From assembly GCF_007989825.1 (NCBI RefSeq), contig NZ_BJUA01000010.1:1-64000 (forward strand): 64,000 bases of DNA, written 5' to 3'. This document shows positions 43,924-52,815 of this stretch, piece after piece; the stretch's first letter is position 1, and the number at the start of each line of letters is the position of its first letter. The notes under the pieces are model-generated. The model was given only the letters and a program-made list of their open reading frames with translations. It was not told the origin of the DNA and ran no database searches. Source of the DNA: Cellulomonas persica (GTDB taxonomy: Bacteria > Actinomycetota > Actinomycetes > Actinomycetales > Cellulomonadaceae). Position numbers and translations under genes: made by a program.

Positions 43924-44091
43924 CGCCACCCGGTGCCGCGCGCCCGTGGGGGAGCGGGTGACCCTCCGCGCGCGCCCACGTCGACTGCTGGGCGGTGTCC
44001 GGCGAGGTGGCGTGCGCCGCGTGCGTCCGCCGGCGTCCGGTCTGCGAGTGGTCCCGATCGCGGTTCGCGTCCGAGTGCGAAGATGCCCCCC

Positions 44092-47076
44092 GTGACTGCA
44101 GTGGCCGACGAGAACCGCCTGCGCACCGACGTCGTCGCGGCGCTCCGCTCCGCTGTGCGTGGCTCCGTCGACGACTCGTCCCGCCGCCGCGCCGAGTACT
44201 CGACCGATGCGTCGAACTACCGGGTCGTGCCGCAGGTCGTCGTCTTCCCGCGCGACGTCGACGACGTGCTGGCCGCGCTCGAGGTCGCGCGCGAGGCCGA
44301 GGTGCCGCTCACCGCGCGCGGCGCGGGCACGTCGGTCGCGGGGAACTCGGTCGGCCCGGGCGTCGTGCTCGACTTCTCGCGGCACGTGAACCGGGTCCTC
44401 GAGATCGACCCGGAGACCCGCACGGCCCGTGTCGAGCCCGGCACGATCATGGCGACGCTGCAGAAGGCCGCGGCGCCGCACGGGCTGCGCTTCGGCCCCG
44501 ACCCGTCGACGTGGACCCGCGCGACGCTCGGCGGGATGATCGGCAACAACGCGTGCGGCCCGCGCGCCGTCGCATACGGCCGCACGGCCGACAACGTCCT
44601 GGCGCTCGACCTCGTCGACGGCACGGGACGACGCCTCACGGCCGGTGCGGGTGAGGGTGCGCTCGACGCGGTGCCCGGCCTCGGCGAGCTCGTGCGCGGG
44701 AACCTCGACCTGCTGCGCACCGAGCTGGGTCGGTTCGGGCGCCAGGTCTCCGGCTACTCGCTCGAGCACCTGCTGCCCGAGCGCGGCACCGACCTCGCCA
44801 AGGCGCTCGTCGGGACCGAGGGCACGGTGGGCACGCTCCTCGAGGCGACGCTGCGGCTCGTGCCGGTCGCGGCCGCGCCGGTGCTCGTCGTGCTCGGCTA
44901 CCCGGACATGCCGTCCGCGGCCGACGCGGTCCCGGCGCTGCTCGCGCACCAGCCGATCGCGATCGAGGGCATGGACGCGCGCCTGGTGGACGTGGTCCGA
45001 CGAGTCCGCGGGGCCGCCGCCGTGCCCGACCTGCCTCCCGGTGCGGGCTGGCTCATGGTCGAGGTGGGTGCGGACACGCTCGACGAGGCGCTCGACCGCG
45101 CGAGCGCGCTGGCCGCCGACTCCGGCACCACCGCGGTCGGGCTGTTCCCGCCCGGTCCGCAGGCCACCGCGATGTGGCGGATCCGCGAGGACGGCGCCGG
45201 CCTCGGCGGACGCACGCCCTCGGGTGAGCAGGCGTGGCCCGGGTTCGAGGACTCGGCGGTCCCGCCCGCGCAGCTCGGCGCGTACCTGCGCGAGCTCGAG
45301 GCGCTCATGGCCCGGCACCGCGTCGACGGGCTCGCGTACGGACACTTCGGCGACGGGTGCGTGCACCTGCGCCTCGACATCCCGCTCGAGCGGTCGGGCG
45401 ACCCGCTGCGGGCGTTCATGCAGGACGCCGCGGAGCTCGTCGCGTCGCACGGCGGCTCGCTGTCCGGTGAGCACGGCGACGGGCGCGCGCGCTCCGAGCT
45501 GCTGCCGGTGATGTACTCGCCGCGCGCCATCGAGGTGTTCGGCGCCTTCAAGAACCTGTTCGACCCGCGCGACCTGCTGAACCCCGGCGTGCTGGTCCGC
45601 CCGCGCCCGCTCGACGCGGACCTGCGTCGACCCGCGGCGCGCCCGCTCCCCGCGGCGACGGGGTTCTCGTTCGCGCACGACGCGGGCGACATGACGACGG
45701 CCGTGCACCGGTGCGTCGGCGTCGGCAAGTGCCGCGCGGACTCGACCGCGGCCGGCGGCTTCATGTGCCCGTCGTACCTCGCGACGAAGGACGAGAAGGA
45801 CTCGACCCGAGGCCGCGCCCGGGTGCTGCAGGAGATGGCGAACGGTTCGCTCGTGTCCCGCGGCTGGTCGTCGCCCGAGGTGCACGAGGCCCTCGACCTG
45901 TGCCTGAGCTGCAAGGCGTGCTCGTCGGACTGCCCCGCGGGCGTCGACATGGCGCAGTACAAGTCGGAGGTGCTGCACCGTACATATCGTCGGCGTCTGC
46001 GTCCGATCAACCACTACGCCCTCGGCTGGCTGCCGCGCTGGGCGCGTCTCGTCACCGGTGTGCCCGGCCTGTCGCGGCTCGCCAATGCCGTCCTCGGCGT
46101 GCGTCCGATCGCCAAGCTGGTGCTGGCCGCCGGCGGCATGGACACGCGCCGCACGATGGTGAGCTTCGCCGACGAGCCTTTCCGTCGCTGGGTCCGACGA
46201 GGTGGTGCCGACCAGGTCACGCTCGCGGGTGCGAGCACGGCCGACGAGGTCCCCACGGCCGGGGACATGACGGCGTCCGGGGGAGTGGCCGGCGCGACGA
46301 CGAGCGAGGCGGGCGGGTCTCGTCCGCGCGTGCTGCTGTGGACCGACTCGTTCAGCGACACGCTCGCGCCGTCGGTGGCACGCGCCGCGGTGGCCGTGCT
46401 GCGGGACGCCGGCTACGAGGTGCTCGTGCCGGACCACCAGGCGTGCTGTGGTCTGACGTGGATCAGCACGGGGCAGCTCGAGGGTGCGCGTCACCAGCTC
46501 GAGCACCTGCTGGAGGTCCTGGCGCCGTTCGCGGTGAACGGCATCCCGATCGTCGGCCTGGAGCCGTCGTGCACGGCGGTGCTTCGTTCCGACTTGACCG
46601 ACCTGCTGCCCGACGACCCGCGAGCGGTCGCGGTCGCGCGCGAGACCCGCACCCTCGCGGAGCTCCTGACCGCGCCCACGCCGATCGGCCCCGGCGACCG
46701 CTGGCAGGTCCCCGATCTGTCGGACGTCACCGCGGTCGTCCAGCCGCACTGCCACCACTACTCGGTGATGACGTGGACCGCCGACCGTCGCCTCTTGACC
46801 GATGCCGGTGCGCAGTTCTCGGCGATGGCGGGCTGCTGCGGGCTCGCGGGCAACTTCGGCATGGAGAAGGGGCACTACGACGTCTCGGTCGCGGTCGCCG
46901 AGAACTCCCTGCTGCCCGCTCTTCGCGACGCGGCACCCGGGGACATCTACCTCGCCGACGGCTACTCGTGCCGCACGCAGGCCGACCAGCTCGCGGGCGT
47001 CCACGGCATCCACCTGGCCGAGCTCCTGGCCTCCCACCTCCCCGCCCGCGACGGAGCCTCCGCTCCCGCACCCTGA
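44092..47076 (+). CDS. FAD/Fe-S D-lactate dehydrogenase (glycolate-oxidase-like)
   Basis: A 994-residue oxidase combining an FAD domain and an Fe-S domain. The FAD-binding part (about 35-250) includes VPLTARGAGTSVAGNSVGPG and GGMIGNNACGPRAVAYGR. The FAD-oxidase C-terminal domain contains YGHFGDGCVHLRLDIP and LSGEHGDGRARSELL. The ferredoxin part starts near 541 with CVGVGKC and later CLSCKACSSDCPAGVDM. Two CCG-type blocks follow, HQACCGLTW (about 784) and MAGCCGLAGNFGMEKGHY (about 911). It probably oxidises D-lactate and passes electrons to quinone. GTG 44092 is chosen because GAAGAT ends 7 bases upstream; ATG 44083 overlaps that hexamer. Confidence 0.9.
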   Translation: MTAVADENRLRTDVVAALRSAVRGSVDDSSRRRAEYSTDASNYRVVPQVVVFPRDVDDVLAALEVAREAEVPLTARGAGTSVAGNSVGPGVVLDFSRHVNRVLEIDPETRTARVEPGTIMATLQKAAAPHGLRFGPDPSTWTRATLGGMIGNNACGPRAVAYGRTADNVLALDLVDGTGRRLTAGAGEGALDAVPGLGELVRGNLDLLRTELGRFGRQVSGYSLEHLLPERGTDLAKALVGTEGTVGTLLEATLRLVPVAAAPVLVVLGYPDMPSAADAVPALLAHQPIAIEGMDARLVDVVRRVRGAAAVPDLPPGAGWLMVEVGADTLDEALDRASALAADSGTTAVGLFPPGPQATAMWRIREDGAGLGGRTPSGEQAWPGFEDSAVPPAQLGAYLRELEALMARHRVDGLAYGHFGDGCVHLRLDIPLERSGDPLRAFMQDAAELVASHGGSLSGEHGDGRARSELLPVMYSPRAIEVFGAFKNLFDPRDLLNPGVLVRPRPLDADLRRPAARPLPAATGFSFAHDAGDMTTAVHRCVGVGKCRADSTAAGGFMCPSYLATKDEKDSTRGRARVLQEMANGSLVSRGWSSPEVHEALDLCLSCKACSSDCPAGVDMAQYKSEVLHRTYRRRLRPINHYALGWLPRWARLVTGVPGLSRLANAVLGVRPIAKLVLAAGGMDTRRTMVSFADEPFRRWVRRGGADQVTLAGASTADEVPTAGDMTASGGVAGATTSEAGGSRPRVLLWTDSFSDTLAPSVARAAVAVLRDAGYEVLVPDHQACCGLTWISTGQLEGARHQLEHLLEVLAPFAVNGIPIVGLEPSCTAVLRSDLTDLLPDDPRAVAVARETRTLAELLTAPTPIGPGDRWQVPDLSDVTAVVQPHCHHYSVMTWTADRRLLTDAGAQFSAMAGCCGLAGNFGMEKGHYDVSVAVAENSLLPALRDAAPGDIYLADGYSCRTQADQLAGVHGIHLAELLASHLPARDGASAPAP

Positions 47077-47170
47077 CCATCGGCTGGTTGCGCGAGGCGT
47101 GCAGGCGCCCGGCCAGAGCCCAGCCGGTGACGCGGCTGTTAGCCGGGCTAACGCTGGGGCAGTGGGCGCC

Positions 47171-47318
47171 CGGTCACGCGACCTTGATGGTGACGACCAC
47201 CCGAGTCTGATCACGCGACCTTGATTGTGACGACCACGCGCGTCTGATCACGCAACGTTGCGGGTGACGACCACGCGCGTCTGATCACGCGACCTTGATG
47301 TTGACGACCACCTTGGTG
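47171..47318. repeat. Four tandem 37-bp copies of the 3' end of a small gene
   Basis: Exact 37-bp period: 47171-47207, 47208-47244, 47245-47281, 47282-47318. The unit reads tgatcacgcgaccttgattg, then tgacgaccacgcgcgtc. The right-most unit is the last eleven codons and TGA stop of the leftward 46-residue gene; the other three are extra copies past its stop, each with its own TGA. Because 37 is not a multiple of three, each copy is in a different frame. Confidence 0.9.
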
Positions 47319-47425
47319 CGGCAGTCGAGGCACTCGAAGATGTTCGCGACGACGATCTCGGCCAGCCCGGGCAGCTCTGTGGACCGCGCGTCGATCTCGC
47401 CGGTGTGCTCGCACTCCTGGGTCAC
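47285..47425 (-). CDS. Small zinc-ribbon-like protein, 46 residues
   Basis: A tiny protein with C5-x1-H7 (QECEHTGEI) and C32-x2-C35 (IFECLDCRTK), a spacing that suggests one bound zinc. The C-terminus is a strand-like TKVVVNIKVA. It should be real because a strong ribosome site, AGGAGGAACC, ends just before GTG 47425 and codon use is normal. The frame runs back to ATG 47470 but that start lacks a ribosome site. No function is known to me. Its 3' end is repeated three more times downstream. It lies 56 bases from the HNH gene on the same strand. Confidence 0.7.
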   Translation of the reverse strand: MTQECEHTGEIDARSTELPGLAEIVVANIFECLDCRTKVVVNIKVA

Positions 47426-47481
47426 GGTTCCTCCTGAGTCGCCTGGCAGTGGAGGAATCGCAACAGTCACCCATCCTTAAG

Positions 47482-49347
47482 TCAAAGGTCGCTCCTCATG
47501 GCCCCGCCCGCGCCAGCCTTCACGCCGGCATCGTGCCCTGCCGGCTTCGCACGACAGGACGGAGTCGGTGCGTTGTGGAGGCGGCCCGAGCGGGTGCGGA
47601 AGACGTATTGCCGCCCAGCCGCGCCGCCCTGCACCGCGAGCACCGGCTGCTCGTCGGTCCCGCGGGCCGTGCCACCGGCGAGTGGGGGCAGCGCGGGTCC
47701 CGGTTCGCGTGCGGGTGTGGTGGGTCGTGATCGGAGCGCGGGCGCGGTGAGGTCTGAACCGGTGATCTGAGGTTCGACGTCGAGGTCGAGGCGGTGGACC
47801 TCGTGGTGGTGGAAGCCGCACAGGAGCACGGCGTTCTCCAGGTCGGACGCGCCGCCGTCGCGGTGCCACCACGCGATGTGGTGCAGCTGCCCGTACACGG
47901 GAGGGACGCTGCACCCGTTCCACGCGCACACGCGATCCCGTGCCACGACGGCGATCCGCTGAGCAGGCGTGAACGTCCGCCGCGTCCGACCGACGTCGAG
48001 CGGCAACCCTCGCGCGTCCATGACGACGCGCGTCATCGCGCACTCGCACAACGCCGCCGCGAGCTCGGTCGCCGAGAGGACGACCCCGGTGTCGGTGACC
48101 GCAGGACGTGCCCCGCTTCGAGCTCCCGCGTCGTCAACCGAGGCGAGGCGATCGCGACTCCCGCTCGGCTCGCTCGTCCGGGTCCGGCGACGCTCGGACT
48201 GCCTGCGGCGGACCGCGACCCAGGTCTCGGCGGGGACGAGCAGCGAGACGTGAGCCGCCGCGCCGCCGCCGACGCTGTCGGTCGAGCCACCGGCAACCCG
48301 CCCGGACACCGCCGTGCCGACGGCTCCGTCGGGTGCGGCCTCGTCCATCGCGGAGGACCCGGAGCCGTGCACGACCGCCCGCGTCGCATCCTCGAGCGTG
48401 ACTGCGCCGGGTTCTGCCGTGCAGGGCACCGTAGGCGCGGAGACGTCACGGGGCGCGGATACGTCACGCGTGATCGGGGCGCCGGCGAGGGCGGTCAGGG
48501 CGTCGGCGCGCGCCTGCTCCGGGGTGCGGTCCTCGTCGGGACGGTGGCCGGTCGCGTCGAGCGCGCGTTGCAGGAGCCTGCCCGCGATGGGGTCGAGCCG
48601 ACCCCGCAGGAACGTACCGTCCGCCGCGTGCGTCAGGGTGAGGAACCTCGCGCGGCGCTGCGCCTCGCGCTGGGACTCGTGGTGGTCGTGGTCCTGCGCA
48701 GCCACCCACGCGGCGAGCCCGCGCTCGAACTCCCGCGCGTCGACTCCCCGCGCGAGGTCGACGACGGCTGCCTGGCCGTCGCTGCTGCTCAGCGCGTCGA
48801 CGACCTGCGGTGGGGCGGATGCGAGCGCCCGCGCGAGGACGTCGGCGTGTCCCTCGCGGACCTGGCCGTCCGCCATGGCCGCGCGCACGTCCGGCAGCCG
48901 CGTGAGCGTCTGCGCGGTCCGGACCTGCGTGGCGACCTGGAAGCGCGAGCTGCCGGTCAGCCGCGCGCGCGTGTCGGCGAACTCGCGTTCTGCTCCGACG
49001 CGCGCTGCGGAGGCCTGGTGCGCGGCGAGCACGGGTGCGCGAACCGCGGGCACGAGCGCGGCGATCCGGTCGAGCGTGCCCAGCGCGGCGGCGCGCGCCG
49101 ACCCCGCCCACCGCTGTGCCGACCCCGCCTGGTCCACGAGGTGCGCGAGGCGGTCGCGCACCCCTTCGAGCTCGGCAAGGACCTCCCGCTGCTCGGGTAC
49201 CCAGCCGGCCAGGGCGTCGTCGGCAGGGCCGTCGCCAGGCGCGTCGCGCCGTTCCTGCGTCCCGCGAGCCTCGGCACCGCGAGCCTCGGCACCGCGAGCC
49301 GGGGTGCCGCCTCCGTGCAGATCGCCGCGATCTCCAAAATCGAACAT
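47482..49347 (-). CDS. DUF222/HNH endonuclease domain protein (13E12-repeat type)
   Basis: A 621-residue member of the DUF222-HNH family, known in mycobacteria as the 13E12 repeat family. The N-terminus has three 15-bp-coded RGAEA repeats. DUF222 covers about 50-270 (RLAHLVDQAGSAQRWAGSAR, then GSSRFQVATQVRTAQTLTRL). A disordered linker follows. The HNH domain is near 510-560: RVCAWNGCSVPPVYGQLHHI, then ENAVLLCGFHHHEVH, with paired Cys and the HH..H metal site. ATG 49347 is chosen because TAGAAT ends 7 bases upstream. An SOS-box-like palindrome overlaps the start codon, so DNA damage probably induces it. The family's true role is unclear. Confidence 0.9.
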   Translation of the reverse strand: MFDFGDRGDLHGGGTPARGAEARGAEARGTQERRDAPGDGPADDALAGWVPEQREVLAELEGVRDRLAHLVDQAGSAQRWAGSARAAALGTLDRIAALVPAVRAPVLAAHQASAARVGAEREFADTRARLTGSSRFQVATQVRTAQTLTRLPDVRAAMADGQVREGHADVLARALASAPPQVVDALSSSDGQAAVVDLARGVDAREFERGLAAWVAAQDHDHHESQREAQRRARFLTLTHAADGTFLRGRLDPIAGRLLQRALDATGHRPDEDRTPEQARADALTALAGAPITRDVSAPRDVSAPTVPCTAEPGAVTLEDATRAVVHGSGSSAMDEAAPDGAVGTAVSGRVAGGSTDSVGGGAAAHVSLLVPAETWVAVRRRQSERRRTRTSEPSGSRDRLASVDDAGARSGARPAVTDTGVVLSATELAAALCECAMTRVVMDARGLPLDVGRTRRTFTPAQRIAVVARDRVCAWNGCSVPPVYGQLHHIAWWHRDGGASDLENAVLLCGFHHHEVHRLDLDVEPQITGSDLTAPALRSRPTTPAREPGPALPPLAGGTARGTDEQPVLAVQGGAAGRQYVFRTRSGRLHNAPTPSCRAKPAGHDAGVKAGAGGAMRSDL

Positions 49348-49354
49348 ACGTACG
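49341..49354. promoter_or_regulatory. LexA-like SOS box at the DUF222/HNH start
   Basis: CGAACATACGTACG fits the actinobacterial SOS box CGAACRNRYGTTCG at 13 of 14 positions. It covers the likely transcription start and the start codon. Confidence 0.7.
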
Positions 49355-49360
49355 ATTCTA
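49355..49360 (-). promoter_or_regulatory. -10 hexamer TAGAAT of the DUF222/HNH gene
   Basis: Read leftwards, TAGAAT ends 7 bases before ATG 49347 and touches the SOS box; close to the TATAAT ideal. Confidence 0.6.
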
Positions 49361-49437
49361 GGGAGGGATCGGACGGCGCAACCCGCGCTCGGGAGATCTG
49401 TGGACAACCAGGGGTCACCCTGGGGTCCATGACCTGC

Positions 49438-49896
49438 TCACTCGCGCGACAGCGTCGTCAGGCCGCGCCCGGGGTGCCATGACGTCACCACCAGCAGCTT
49501 TCCGGTCTGGTCCACGCGCGTGTGCACGACCTCCGCGATGTCGAACGCGAAGTACGCGCCGGGAGGCTCGTCCGAGGGTCGCTCCGACTCGACGAGGCGC
49601 CCCGCGATCTTGGCGTCGCCCAGCCACTGCGTCACGTCGTCGGGCGGCTCGAGGGTCGGGCTGTGCACGGCTGCCCGTGGGTCCCGCAGGACGTCCCGGA
49701 GCTTGACCGAGCCGGGCATCATCCCGAGCGTCGCGTCGTCGCCGAGCGCGAGCTCGGTCCCGGAGATCCGGGGCGACCCGTCGGCGCGCAAGGTCGCGAG
49801 CGTCTTGTGCCGACCCGCCCCGAACACCGACTCCACGACCGCCGCCAGGTCCGGAGCCTCGCGCCGCACGTCCGCCCATCGCACTCGTTCAGCCAT
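49438..49896 (-). CDS. Pyridoxamine 5'-phosphate oxidase-fold protein
   Basis: A 152-residue split-barrel protein of the PPOX/F420-dependent superfamily. The pattern [20 protein letters not shown], then [20 protein letters not shown], is characteristic of flavin- or F420-binding members. The later part ([38 protein letters not shown]) completes the barrel. Cofactor and substrate cannot be told from sequence. TTCGAT ends 6 bases before ATG 49896. It is divergent from the thiamine-binding-fold gene at 50024. Confidence 0.82.
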   Translation of the reverse strand: MAERVRWADVRREAPDLAAVVESVFGAGRHKTLATLRADGSPRISGTELALGDDATLGMMPGSVKLRDVLRDPRAAVHSPTLEPPDDVTQWLGDAKIAGRLVESERPSDEPPGAYFAFDIAEVVHTRVDQTGKLLVVTSWHPGRGLTTLSRE

Positions 49897-50023
49897 CTGC
49901 CCATCGAACCGCCCACCACTGACACGCCAGTCGCGTCCGACGCCGGCCCACCGACGGCCCGCCCCACCCACCGTCGACCCGACCGCCGTTGCGCCGCACG
50001 CCGCCGACGGGCATCGTCGGGTC

Positions 50024-50380
50024 ATGCTCGTCGCCTTCTCCGTCTCCCCGCTCGGCGCGGGCGAGTCCGTGTCCGCCGCGGTCGCCGACGCCGTCCGCAT
50101 CGTCCGCGAGTCGGGTCTGCCGAACAGCACCGACGCGATGTTCACGACCGTCGAGGGCGACTGGGACGAGGTCATGGACGTGGTCCGCCGCGCGACGGAG
50201 GCGGTCGGCCGGCACGGTCACCGCGTGAGCCTGGTCCTCAAGGCGGACATCCGCCCCGGCCGGACGGGCGAGCTCACGGGCAAGGTCGACCGCCTGGAGC
50301 AGGCGCTCGCCTCGTCCCCGGCCCCGACCGCACCCTCCCCGAACCGCGACGAGACCCCCGCCGGGCCGCACGCGGACTGA
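50024..50380 (+). CDS. MTH1187/YkoF-family thiamine-binding-fold protein
   Basis: A 118-residue protein of the Thiamine_BP (DUF77) family: [31 protein letters not shown], split by a short loop, then [19 protein letters not shown] and [14 protein letters not shown]. Members bind thiamine or related pyrimidines as dimers. The last 25 residues are a Pro/Ala-rich tail. CATCGT ends 6 bases before ATG 50024. The stop codon lies inside a duplicated 14-bp unit. Confidence 0.85.
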   Translation: MLVAFSVSPLGAGESVSAAVADAVRIVRESGLPNSTDAMFTTVEGDWDEVMDVVRRATEAVGRHGHRVSLVLKADIRPGRTGELTGKVDRLEQALASSPAPTAPSPNRDETPAGPHAD

Positions 50381-50404
50381 CCTGCACACACTGACCTGCA
50401 CATA
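50377..50404. repeat. 14-bp direct repeat spanning a stop codon
   Basis: CTGACCTGCACACA (50377-50390) is followed at once by CTGACCTGCACATA (50391-50404). The first copy contains the TGA stop (50378-50380) of the preceding gene. Confidence 0.75.
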
Positions 50405-50687
50405 CCGACAAACCCCGACACGGTCGTGGACGCGTGACACGAGTCCACGTCAGGACGAAGATGACGTCGGCACGTCACCCGCACGGTCGTCGTGGGCGGG
50501 GGAACTCGACCCGTCCGGCGGACAGACCGGACATGCGCGGACATGCCAGAGTGTCGCTCAGCATGCGGGACCTCTCGCGTGCGCTCCATCGTCGGGTCGT
50601 CGCGCAACGCCGGAACCGTCGCCCTCCCACGCCTCGGGTCGGGCCGAGTGGGACGGTGCCGCCCACCCCGGGAAGGCTGGGAACCGG
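50405..50687. other. Rest of the 307-base gap before the nuclease/RAMA-like gene
   Basis: No gene supported. It holds tandem ggacatgc copies near 50530-50545 and otherwise featureless GC-rich sequence. The next gene has only a weak AAGG site at a distance of about 12 bases. Confidence 0.5.
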
Positions 50688-52667
50688 ATGCCTCTGTTCG
50701 AGCTCGACGACGGCCGCCCGCGCCTCGTCCAGCCGATGCAGCCGCTGCCCGGTTCCTTCGCGCAGGACCTCCAGTCGCTGCTGACGCACCACCTGGCGGC
50801 CATCGCGGGTGAGCCGCTGTTCCCGGTGCGCCACCGCTCGGGCGCGCCCGACCACGCGGACCTGCCGGAGCTGCTCGCGCTGGACGCGACGGGCCGTGCG
50901 GTCGTGGTGGAGGGCGTGCAGGTGCTCGACGACGACGCCGTGGTCACGGCCCTGCGGCACGCGGGTGCGGCGGCGCGCATGACGGCGACGGACCTGGCGC
51001 GCTCGTACCACGCGGACCCGGACCGGTTCGCGGTGGACTTCGCGGCGTTCCGGGACCAGGTGGCGTTCGGGATGGCGACGAGCCGCCGCGAGGGGGTGCG
51101 GCTGCTGATCGTGTGCTCGGAGGTCGCGACCGAGGCGGGCGACACGTTGAGCTACCTGCGGGGACCGGGCCGGCACGTGGACGTGCTGCAGCTCGGGGTG
51201 GTCCGCGGCGTCGACGACCGCCGTTTCCTGGACGTCTCGCCGCTCGCCCGGCACGAGAACGTACGGCGCCCGGTCGAGCCGACCGCCTTGCGCCTGGTGC
51301 GGTCGAGCGAGGCGTCGTTCGCGACGGCGATGGCGTACGAGGAGGGGCGTCGGCGCCCGCCCGCACCGCTGGGCGGCACGGTGCACCCGGGGCCGGCGTA
51401 CGGGTCGGGTCTGCCCTCGACGTCCGCGTTCCCGTCGGGCCCGAGCCAGGGTGCGTCGGGCCGGTCGACGCCGCCCGCCCCGCAGCGTCCGACGGGCCAG
51501 GCGACGAACCGACCGCCCGCGCCTCCGGCAGGGCGGTCGACGCCGCTCCCGCCTCCGCCGCCCCCGCGTCCGACGACGCCTGCCCCCGGCTCGCCGGTGA
51601 CGCCCGCCGCCGCGGTGCTCCCGGTCGCGGGTGCTCCGAGCGCGCAGGTGTCCACGTCGACGCGAGCGGTTCCCGCGGTCACGCACGCGGGCCAGCCCGC
51701 GGCGGGCTCGCACCCGTCGGCCACGGTCACGCGGTCGTCGGCATCTCGTCCGCCGGCAGCCCCGTCGTCCGCCCCACCGTCCTACGCGCCGCCGGTGAAC
51801 CGCACGACCTCGTCGTACGCGCCTCCCGCGAACCCCGCCCCGACGAACCCGCTCCTGACGAACCCCGTCGTGCCGCCCGCGCCCACGCCCGGGGGGTCCG
51901 GTGTGGCGTACGGCGCCCCGTACTCGTCGTCCCGCCCGTCCGCGTCCCCCCAGGCGCCGGCGTCTCGCACGACGAGCACCGCCCCGATGCCGGCCGCCGC
52001 CGACCCGCGGCCCGATCGTGACTACCCGGCGACGGCGTCCCCGCTGTACGAGTCGATGGCCGGCCTGCTCGCGGGTCAGGTGCCCGCGGTGGGTCGTGCC
52101 GGGGTCATGGACGCGCACGACGCGCGTGCGGAGCGCGCGTACGACGAGCCGTACGGCCGCCAGCTCGGCACCGGGTACGACGAGCGCGCGTATGACGAGC
52201 GTTCGTCCGACGAGCGTGCGTCCGACGAGCAGGCGTACGACGAGCGGGCCCACGACGAGCAGGCGCACGACGAGCCGGCTCACGCCGAGTACGCGCCGAC
52301 GTACCCCGCGCCGCCTGCCGACCTCACTGCAGAGACGCACCCTGCCGACGGCCTCGTCGCGGCCCCCACGCTGCCCGCCCCCGCGCCTCGTCGTCCCGAC
52401 GAGCCGTACCCCGAGCTGGCGACGCTCGCCAAGCAGCGCCGCGCGGTGGTCACGCTCGTGTGGCTGCGGGAGCGCCGCGGGCAGCGCCTGGTCGCGACGC
52501 TCGCCCCCGACGGGTCGATCGAGCTCCCCGACGGCGCACAGTTCTTCGACCCCGGGGAGGCCGCGGCCTACGCGGCCGGCACGCCGATGGAGGTCGACGG
52601 CTGGCGCGCGTGGCGGCTCGGCGACGGCGGTCCGACGCTCGCCGAGGCGGCCGGCCGCCACGAGTAG
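50688..52667 (+). CDS. Degenerate nuclease-fold protein fused to a RAMA-like domain
   Basis: A 659-residue protein with two folded ends and a long disordered middle. Residues 1-225 resemble the NucS/DUF91-type restriction-endonuclease fold: PVRHRSGAPDHADLPELLALD, then GRAVVVEGVQVLDDDAVV. Where active members have E-x-K, this has E75-G-V, so it is probably inactive. Residues 225-480 are Pro/Ser/Thr-rich, and about 483-534 are DERAYDERSSDE-type repeats coded by 15-bp units. The last 75 residues (about 584-650) look like a RAMA/DUF4357-type domain: RLVATLAPDGSIELPDGAQFF, AAAYAAGTPM, VDGWRAWRL. I infer a DNA-binding, not cutting, role. Confidence 0.65.
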   Translation: MPLFELDDGRPRLVQPMQPLPGSFAQDLQSLLTHHLAAIAGEPLFPVRHRSGAPDHADLPELLALDATGRAVVVEGVQVLDDDAVVTALRHAGAAARMTATDLARSYHADPDRFAVDFAAFRDQVAFGMATSRREGVRLLIVCSEVATEAGDTLSYLRGPGRHVDVLQLGVVRGVDDRRFLDVSPLARHENVRRPVEPTALRLVRSSEASFATAMAYEEGRRRPPAPLGGTVHPGPAYGSGLPSTSAFPSGPSQGASGRSTPPAPQRPTGQATNRPPAPPAGRSTPLPPPPPPRPTTPAPGSPVTPAAAVLPVAGAPSAQVSTSTRAVPAVTHAGQPAAGSHPSATVTRSSASRPPAAPSSAPPSYAPPVNRTTSSYAPPANPAPTNPLLTNPVVPPAPTPGGSGVAYGAPYSSSRPSASPQAPASRTTSTAPMPAAADPRPDRDYPATASPLYESMAGLLAGQVPAVGRAGVMDAHDARAERAYDEPYGRQLGTGYDERAYDERSSDERASDEQAYDERAHDEQAHDEPAHAEYAPTYPAPPADLTAETHPADGLVAAPTLPAPAPRRPDEPYPELATLAKQRRAVVTLVWLRERRGQRLVATLAPDGSIELPDGAQFFDPGEAAAYAAGTPMEVDGWRAWRLGDGGPTLAEAAGRHE

Positions 52668-52689
52668 CACGCGCCCCGACGAGCGGGCC

Positions 52690-52737
52690 GCACGACGAAC
52701 AGGCGGCATGACGAGCAAGCCGCACGACGAGCAAGCC
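52690..52737. repeat. Three tandem 16-bp units after the nuclease/RAMA-like gene
   Basis: gcacgacgagcaagcc-type units at 52690-52705, 52706-52721 and 52722-52737, 22 bases after the stop. They resemble the gacgag coding repeats inside the gene. Confidence 0.75.
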
Positions 52738-52815
52738 CGTCCGGCGCGCACGTCGCCGGTGGCGGAGCCCGACGGAAGGCCGGGCGGCCGCTGAGGGTCC
52801 TCCGACGCAGCGCCG

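Noticed and set aside
43111..47214. 1367-codon open frame antisense to the D-lactate dehydrogenase
   Set aside because: Arg/Gly/His-rich translation with no motif; the opposite strand has an intact, recognisable enzyme.
47171..47318. CRISPR array
   Set aside because: Repeat units are directly adjacent with no unique spacers, and no cas gene is present. The same holds for 3171-3290.
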